Origin: Allium sativum
Lineage: Eukaryota > Streptophyta > Magnoliopsida > Asparagales > Amaryllidaceae
Assembly: GCA_030737875.1 (NCBI GenBank)
Contig: CM060911.1
Span: forward strand, 98,414,599-98,478,598
DNA length: 64,000 nt
Reading direction: 5' to 3'
Positions 57,078 to 64,000 of this stretch are shown here, piece by piece. Positions within the stretch are counted from its first letter, which is position 1. Each line of letters starts with the position of its first letter. The translations under genes and the position numbers were made by a program. Below the pieces are notes generated by a model. It searched no databases. It saw only the letters and a program-made list of their open reading frames with translations, and was not told where the DNA came from.

Positions 57078-60000
57078 TGTAACGACCCGGATTTCGAGCG
57101 ACTTTGGTTATCGACATAAGCACGATGTCGATAACCAAAACATCGAAAAATCCTGGTAATTAGTGAAAGAAATTAGAGGGTGAGGAAAGATAAGATAGAA
57201 AATTAGAATAGAAGAAGAAGAAGAACACAACATCAGAGTAACACGAATCTCACAGCGGAACGAATAACATATAATATATGTAACATAACTTTGAAATATA
57301 CATCTGTATTTGAATATACATCATTATCAAAGTACAACACTTACAACACAGCGGAAATAACTATAGCTATATGATCCTGAAGCCTCCTGCTCCAGCTCTT
57401 CAACTATATCTGTAAAATCCCGACTACTTGACTGCCCATACAAATTTAGGCACCCAAGAGTTTAGGGAAAACAACAAAGTAAACTCCGGGTCAGTCATGG
57501 GACTGGTATGAGTAAACAGTTTAAAAACAGTTCGAACAAGTAAACGATATCTCATAAGACCACGCCGCATAACGGAATGGGTTTTCCCCTTATGAGAATC
57601 CAAAATAACTTTATATCAAAAACCTTTTGATATTATAATAATGCCTATCAATCACAGTATATATAATCATTTAGCAGAAACGCTTTCATCCACGTTCTAC
57701 ATATATAGTATACAATCAAAACCGCAAGCACATATTGGGTAATGGATTTCCAACTATGACAAGGTATGGAACCACCTTTCGCTCGTGTACCTCTAGAGAG
57801 GAATACACTGGGTTCAACAAGAACATCTTGCAACCCGGCCACACATGACCGACCACTCATTTCGCTTGAGTGTGTCGAATGTATATCACCAGCAGTTGGG
57901 ATCAGCAACCGTTTCCCGAATGGGACAGCATCAACAATAGATTTTTAGAAGTAAATGAAACTCTAGATCAGGTGATTATACACCCTACTTCGGTGCGACC
58001 GACTTAGCCATGCTGCCTGCCCGATTTCTGTCATTTACCGGATGATGAGGCTAGAAACTACGCTTTATCATCACACCAGATTCACTTTGAATGCCACATC
58101 ATCAAATCCATCAAATCACCGATTGATGTCCTCAACCATACATTATGTGTTAGCTTAAAGAAGTTTCCTTCTCCGCTTCCACTCTTGGTACGGTTGGAGA
58201 AATCAATATACGTGATCGTTTGGAAATACTCTGTCAGACATCCGTCCATACAAGTCATCCAGGAACAGGATGAACCGAAGGCACCATTCTGTAAACAGGA
58301 TAGTCCTTGCATAACTCCGTCTTCAATTATCTTTGGCATATATGATTCGCAATGCTTATGCCAATACAGAGTGGTTCTTTGGATAATAATCCAACCGGTC
58401 TCTCCATATTAACAACGTTAAAATGGTCAAAACTTCGATAGTCTGTGATTTAACTATCGAATAAAAACAGGTGTGCAAACAACGATATTATTTCCAAATG
58501 GAAATTATATCGATCAAACATCATTTAACATTAATCTCCTTAGTTCATTAATTTACTTATCTCCTGTTTCCCTATATTCAATATTTCTTATTTTCTAAAT
58601 TTGGAAAATATACGTTATTAACAATGGAAAACATTTCCATTTCTTGTTTTCTTTATTAGAAAACATTTCGGGTTTCTTATTTGGAAAACATTTCCATATC
58701 TTCTTCATTGGACTTAGACAGATGTTTAAACAAACATCGCTATGCCAACTCAAACCATTTCGTTTACTGCCGAACCTTAACTATTCCTTAGTTAAAACGA
58801 AGCCAATCAAGTTGGGGTATAAATACCTCTCAGACCTTAACTGAACAACATTTCTAACTTTGAAATAGGCAAAGTTCACTTTATATTCCTTTTACTGACT
58901 TCCTTACTTAACCCTCCTTCGAATAGCTATATTCGATTGACTCCTTTCACTTAACTCTATTCGATTAACCCTTATCAATTAACTATATTGGACTAACACT
59001 ATTGATTTACCCATTTCACTTAACTCCTTTCGAATAAACTATATTCGGTAACTCCTTTTACTTTCTTCGAATAAACTATATTCGATTAACTCATTTGCTT
59101 TCTATTCGAATAAACTATATTCGATTAACTCATTTTCTTTCTATTCGAATAAACTATATTCAATTAACTCATTTTAACTTTATTCTCTAATCGATTAACT
59201 AACATCGATTAACTCCTTTTAACTTTATCTCTAATCGATTAACTAACATCGATTAACTCCTTTTATTCTATTCGAATAAACTATTCATTTATAAAGATTT
59301 ACTTTTAGTAACAGTTCTTCACTTTACAAATGATTTCCCTTTTATAAAACTCTATTCGTTTTAAAAACATTTTCCCCTCTTATTTACTTTCGAAATATAT
59401 CCTTTTATAAAATCTGTTGATTTTATAAAATCCCTTTATTTCAATATACATTGAAATCATTCTTTTTACATCCCAGGGTCTTTTATGATATTTAAAATAT
59501 CGAATAAAAATGATCAACATCATTCCAACACCCATAATCCATAACAGATTATATAACACATCATATATCACAATATATGAAAACAGTAAAATAAATGTTG
59601 AGGAATCCAGTTGGATTCCTCCAACCTGTTTCCCTGCATCACAGATGTTAAACAATATAGTTAACATCACTTTCAGTTCTATATGATACATTCTGTTAAA
59701 CAGAATCAATATAGAAATTCAACTAACTGACTAGCAGTTCAATCAAATAGTCAACACACAGTCAATCAGCCAACATCTAACAGTTCTAAAAATACAACAT
59801 GAAATTATAAACTGTTCAGAGTTAGTGAGATTTACTCACATTGATTGGTTATCGTTAAAGAACGATAAACTGTTTGTTTGATTTGAATCAAACAATTTAT
59901 TTCGCCATAAATTCAAACGAGCTCCAATGGACTTCAAGTCAGTCTCATTGTGTAGCCACCGTCCATACGATCCCAACGCAACTTACAGTTCGTCAATCTG

Positions 60001-61980
60001 ATATCGTATGAAGGAGAAATTCAATTTACAAGTTCATATATTAATTTAAATTTAAAAATAAAACTAAATTATTTTTTTATGGGCCTTAACCTTCTTTTAA
60101 CTAGCTCGGCCCATCTACACTCAAAAGAAAACCGGACCCGTTAAATCAGCTTCTTCCTCCAGTAATAGAAGACGCGGCCTCCTCCTCTTCACAAGCCAAA
60201 GCCAAATCCTTGGAGCCACCTCACCACTCCATCTCTCAACCGAATTCAAAGCTAGAACCACCAACGGCCTCCTCATCGATCTCCGCACCTCACCATACCG
60301 GCACTACACCACTCGCGCTCCTCCCTGAAATTCCGTCGAACAGTAATCGTCCCATCCTCCAGCACTGGATCGACGAAAAAAACTCAGCGAATCCCACATT
60401 CTATATCAACCCCATACATCTCACGTTACTACACAGCTCGCCACATTTTCTATGCCATCTCGTCCTTACGCTCACCCACAAATCCACTTCGCCAATGCAT
60501 CTCTCGCTCCCAGTATTATCACCACGCCATCACCAAATGTGCCGAACACTTTCCACTGCTTCACGCTGCAAAGTTCAAAGGACCGAACACTTATTTATTT
60601 ATTTTGGCCATTGCAGTTTTGGTATTAACTAAAGGAAGAAATTCAAGAGGAGCGTGTATATTTATATAAAGTTGAAACTAAATGGTTAGGTAGGGATGAT
60701 AGGAATACGATAGGCCACATAATAGGACTGACGTGGATCAACACAGCTCCTTCCATCCTTTGTACTGATACTGATGTGTTCCTTATAGGCACCAAGTATT
60801 GCTTTTGATTTTATTTATATATAGATATATATTAAAACTTACACACTTTGACCGAACACGCCCAACACCCTACATCGTGCTGGACTCCTTCGTTTTTCAC
60901 CCTACCATATATGTTTATTATACTGAATTCTACAATTTGATACAGGAAGTGCAGTGACATTTGGCATTGGATTGTTTTCCAAAAGAGGGTCCCATGGTAC
61001 TGGCAATTATCGTGCATTTTCGGTGATAAGAGGAAGTCTAGCAAGTGATATATGGCTATGATTCCATGACAATGGTGAACATACAATGTGAATATAACTC
61101 TTTTGATCATGTCACATCTCATTATTTGTTGTCTGTTGGAGTGTATGTAAATGAAACGAGTTCTATGTGTACTAAATATAAACATGTTGTCTCTCCTTTT
61201 GTAACTACAAATATATGAGCGTTGCAGACTGAAATAAAAATACAGTCGTGTTCAGTGAGGTGCTGCGATCCTGAAAATATAATAATATCGGTAGATTGAC
61301 TCATATTTTGAAATCTCAAAATGTTGATTACAGGGTGCGAAATACTTCAAATAAAAAGTCGCTTATTTAATTAATTAAAAATTACAGTAAAATTCTAAAA
61401 ATTAATTTATCACTACTTCCCAAAAGAACCTTGTCTAAATTCAAACCCGATCTCTAGTTATATCGAATAATCCGTTACGGTCGATAAACGATTCTATAGC
61501 GACTATTTTAAAACTTGATTTGGACATATCTCAAAATCTACACAATGAAATCCTGATTTTTTCTCTTCCACTAGAAAGATATACTCCACCAGCTCCACAC
61601 GTTTCTGGTTTCACAGAAATCCGGCTTAAAACGAATCCTGTACATTTAGTTAAATTCAAATCGCCAATTTACGAACTGCAGCGCCATTTCGAGCTCGATT
61701 TTAATTATAATATAATTATACGTTCAAACTGTCATTATTTAAATATATTCGTTATTCAAATTCAATTCCAAGATGAATTAAATATCACAGATGATCCAGT
61801 TCACACCATATCGCCATTTCAGCCAATTCTGATTATTTCAGAATTAAATATATTATTTAATTTATTATTTTAATTAAATAATCACCATTATTAAATTCCA
61901 CGACCATTCAATTCACTAACCCACCATTTATATAGTTAAATAAATTAATTCTAATACCTCTGCCAATGCGGGTCATTACA
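57078..61980 (-). mobile_element. Element C, right LTR (4.90 kb; sense 5' LTR)
   Basis: Copy of 48908-53811 with the same ends, arrays and hairpins: CAGTC 57492-57505, TTCGATAGT 58434-58461, GTTGGGGT box 58811-58848, array 58917-59284, TCATATAT 59561-59580, GAGGAATCC 59600-59621, TATA 60657-60669. As the sense 5' LTR it would drive the genomic RNA. Confidence 0.94.
60657..60669 (-). promoter_or_regulatory. TATA box of LTR C right (5' LTR)
   Basis: Sense TTATATAAATATA, identical to the left LTR copy. Confidence 0.6.
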
Positions 61981-63041
61981 CGATGCGTGCACTCATCACC
62001 GAAATCATTTCCCAAAGACAAAAGGGGAGTATACACCTAATTCTAAGATTCATTTAAAAATACTTTCCATATGAGACAACTTTTAAAATATAATTATATT
62101 ATTTTAAACCATTCATAAATCAATACTTCAGAAGCACTCAAATTTAATTCCTCGGTTCCATATTCAACTTCTTCTTATTTCATTACCAATCAATTTTCAA
62201 TTTTTTTCTTAAACTACCCTCCCCAACAAAATACACCCATTCCGAACACAATGGGATATGTCTCATAAGTAAATTCTACTATTTCAATTAGTTTTCATCA
62301 AAATTAAAATATAAATTAGTATAACGTTCAAAATTGATTTCAACGTACATTTTAACTTACTGGGGCCACACACTGACTCCAAAAATTCCAGAAAAATAAA
62401 TCTAGCTACGTTTTGATGATACAATCCTAAAAAAAACTAATTTCGTCGAATTTGAAGGCCGTTTGAAAAATAGCCATTTTCCAGTCGATTAAATTCAAAC
62501 TAAACTGACCAAATGCGTTTAAATTCACTTTGCTCACATATTAATTCCAAAAATTATGAAAATTGGAATCTACTAATAATATGACATTCTGGATCCAACA
62601 AAAGTGGTTTCATCGAAAACGGAGGTCGTTCGCAAAATGGCTATTTTTAAAGGCTATATATTATATTAAAAAATATATAAATTCCATAGCGACTATTTTG
62701 AATTTTAGACTAGACATAACTTTCAAATTATATTATGAAATCTCAATTTCTTACATTCATTAGAAATATATAGTTAAATCAATTCCAACGTTTCTTGTTT
62801 TACTGAAATCCGATTTATTTTGAATTCTGTATATTCAATTGAAATTTAAAATCGAATTTTCAAACTACCGTGCCATTTTAGGCTCGTTTTATAATTAAAA
62901 TAAATTTATTCGATCTAACTTCGTTTAATATAATTTTTTAGTTGTTATTATTTAAAATAAATCATTTTAAATATCCAAAATCCATTAAAAAAGCTAAAAT
63001 AAAAAAAAATTAAATTGGTTCTGAAAATCCGGGTTGTTACA
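61981..63041 (-). mobile_element. B-type LTR end, older, with some internal-type sequence at its left
   Basis: From about 62220 the sequence follows solo LTR B near 23105-23913 ('CCCATTCCGAACACAATGGG', 'ATTTCGTCGAATTTG') and ends CCGGGTTGTTACA, followed by a purine tract. The first 40 bases resemble the hairpin block of internal regions, of which the other half may be at 48880-48907 on the other side of element C. Non-coding. Confidence 0.65.
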
Positions 63042-63838
63042 ATCTCCCTCACTTAAAATCTTTTCGTTCTCGAAATGAAGGGAGCTGAAAGTTTTTTAAC
63101 TAACCAGCTCAACTTTCATTCTTCAACTTTTCAGTTTCTAAGAATTTTCAAATTTCTCAAAAATTTGGCTAACACCCTAAATTTTCGAAAAATTTCGCCA
63201 TAACCTCCTTTGTACGGGTTGATCGGTAAAACCGCAACTTGACTCACAAGGCCTTCATCAATCCAAAAGAAAAAGAAAATGCCAAGCGGCTTGCCAATCG
63301 GCTCATAAAATCATCAAAACCAAAGAAAATAGTAAACATGTACCTATTTGTTGGGCATACAATTTTATTCCTCTCTTTAGCTTCCATGCTATGACCTATT
63401 CACACATATATATGTGCATGTATGCAATTCCAATCAATTTTTAATTCAGTTCAATATTTGATTCAATTTGGCTAAATTTACTTTTCATTCACATATTGGT
63501 TTTATTAATGGAATTAATAATCATACAACACAACCAACAATCAATTTGTGAATTAAATTTCCAAAACATATAACTTTTGTATATATATATATATTCAAAA
63601 TTCATATTTTTAGTGTCAAATAAAAAATATTAACCCTATCTAGTTTTGGTTCTCACATCAGTCAACTGGAATCATATAGATATCCCACTTTCGAAACTCG
63701 AACATAAGCACTGGTAATGTGATCACAATTATTTAGTTCATCTCTGGGCGACTAGAGCGTGATTCTATATCCATCCAGTATATTTCAGATTTCGTACACA
63801 CGCTAGCTAAGCGTATATGCAAAATCTTCATATACTCG
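63042..63838 (-). mobile_element. Polypurine tract and internal region of a further element
   Basis: Sense TAAGTGAGGGAGAT (63042-63055) abuts the LTR end, preceded in sense by TTTCGAGAACGAAAAG. The conserved block is at 63165-63320 ('TTTCGCCATAACCTCC', 'AAGAAAATGCCAAGCGGCTT'). It is non-coding and ends where a different LTR begins at 63839; no primer site is seen. Confidence 0.7.
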
Positions 63839-64000
63839 TGAAACACCCCACCTCCGTTAGGGTCACTCTCAAAGGGAATGCCCTAATTTTGGTGGAGGTT
63901 TATAAGTATAAGTCACAGATATACAAGACAGATATAAGAACACATATTTTTGAACAGCGGAAAACATCAACAACTTTTATTTCAACAAATGTGTTACACA
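63839..64000 (-). mobile_element. Start of a LARD-related LTR, reverse orientation, cut by window edge
   Basis: TGAAACACCCCACCTCCG and 'TTAGGGTCACTC' are the near reverse complement of the LARD LTR end at 43255-43301 (CGAGTGACCCTAGCGG and GGCGGGGTGTTACA). An AGCGGAA box follows at about 63955, as in all families. The second base pair of the terminus has mutated (TGAAAC for TGTAAC). Confidence 0.7.

Noticed and set aside
48903..61985. Exact 5-bp target duplication for element C
   Set aside because: Flanks are CGATC and CGATG, only four of five matching. I keep the element call on LTR, primer site and purine tract evidence but do not claim an exact duplication.

Overview
The window looks like flowering-plant nuclear DNA. 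It is AT-rich, has no bacterial gene layout, and consists almost entirely of nested long-terminal-repeat (LTR) retrotransposons. I found no intact host gene, no intact gag-pol, no tRNA or rRNA gene and no CRISPR. The species cannot be told from the sequence. All elements share one design. LTRs are very large (4.6-6.0 kb) and open, in the sense direction, with TGTAAC-purine-purine-CCCG (TGTAATGACCCG in element C). A tRNA-iMet primer site (TGGTATCAGAGC) is present wherever the relevant junction survives, and a purine tract follows a 'GAGGACGAAA'-like string. That string recalls the 3' end of Ty3/gypsy chromoviruses of the Tekay/Del type (recalled, not searched). The internal regions are short and non-coding, or hold only gag-pol shreds, so these are large non-autonomous derivatives (LARD-like).

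Layout. 1-13584: element A, minus strand, in tandem form (internal end, LTR 332-6209, internal 6210-7703, LTR 7704-13584). 13585-24656: an older, diverged minus-strand LTR, entered on the left by A and split by a solo LTR B (17922-23913, target duplication GTACA). 24657-32144: a rubble of LTR and internal fragments, including a reversed B-type LTR piece (24806-27559). 32145-43301: a complete plus-strand LARD with 4.59-kb LTRs, target duplication TAATC, and eroded gag, protease, reverse transcriptase and integrase pieces in a 2-kb internal region. 43302-48907: mosaic of old LTR parts. 48908-61980: element C, minus strand, 4.9-kb LTRs and a 3.3-kb non-coding internal region. 61981-64000: older LTR end, internal region, and the start of a reverse-oriented relative of the LARD LTR.

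The notable signal is RNA-like structure. TATA boxes place transcription starts about 0.6-1.3 kb into the LTRs, so several kilobases of R/U5 leader follow. These leaders hold many short hairpins. Across related LTRs, and across repeat units inside one LTR, loops are kept while stems change in a complementary way; most substitutions that break Watson-Crick pairing in the stems become G-U pairs on the sense strand only. Every family also carries its own unrelated tandem array of small palindromes. A set of structured leader elements in non-autonomous giant-LTR elements is the best candidate here for something undescribed. Palindrome-templated mutation is the main rival explanation.

Identities quoted between LTR copies are counts by eye, not alignments.
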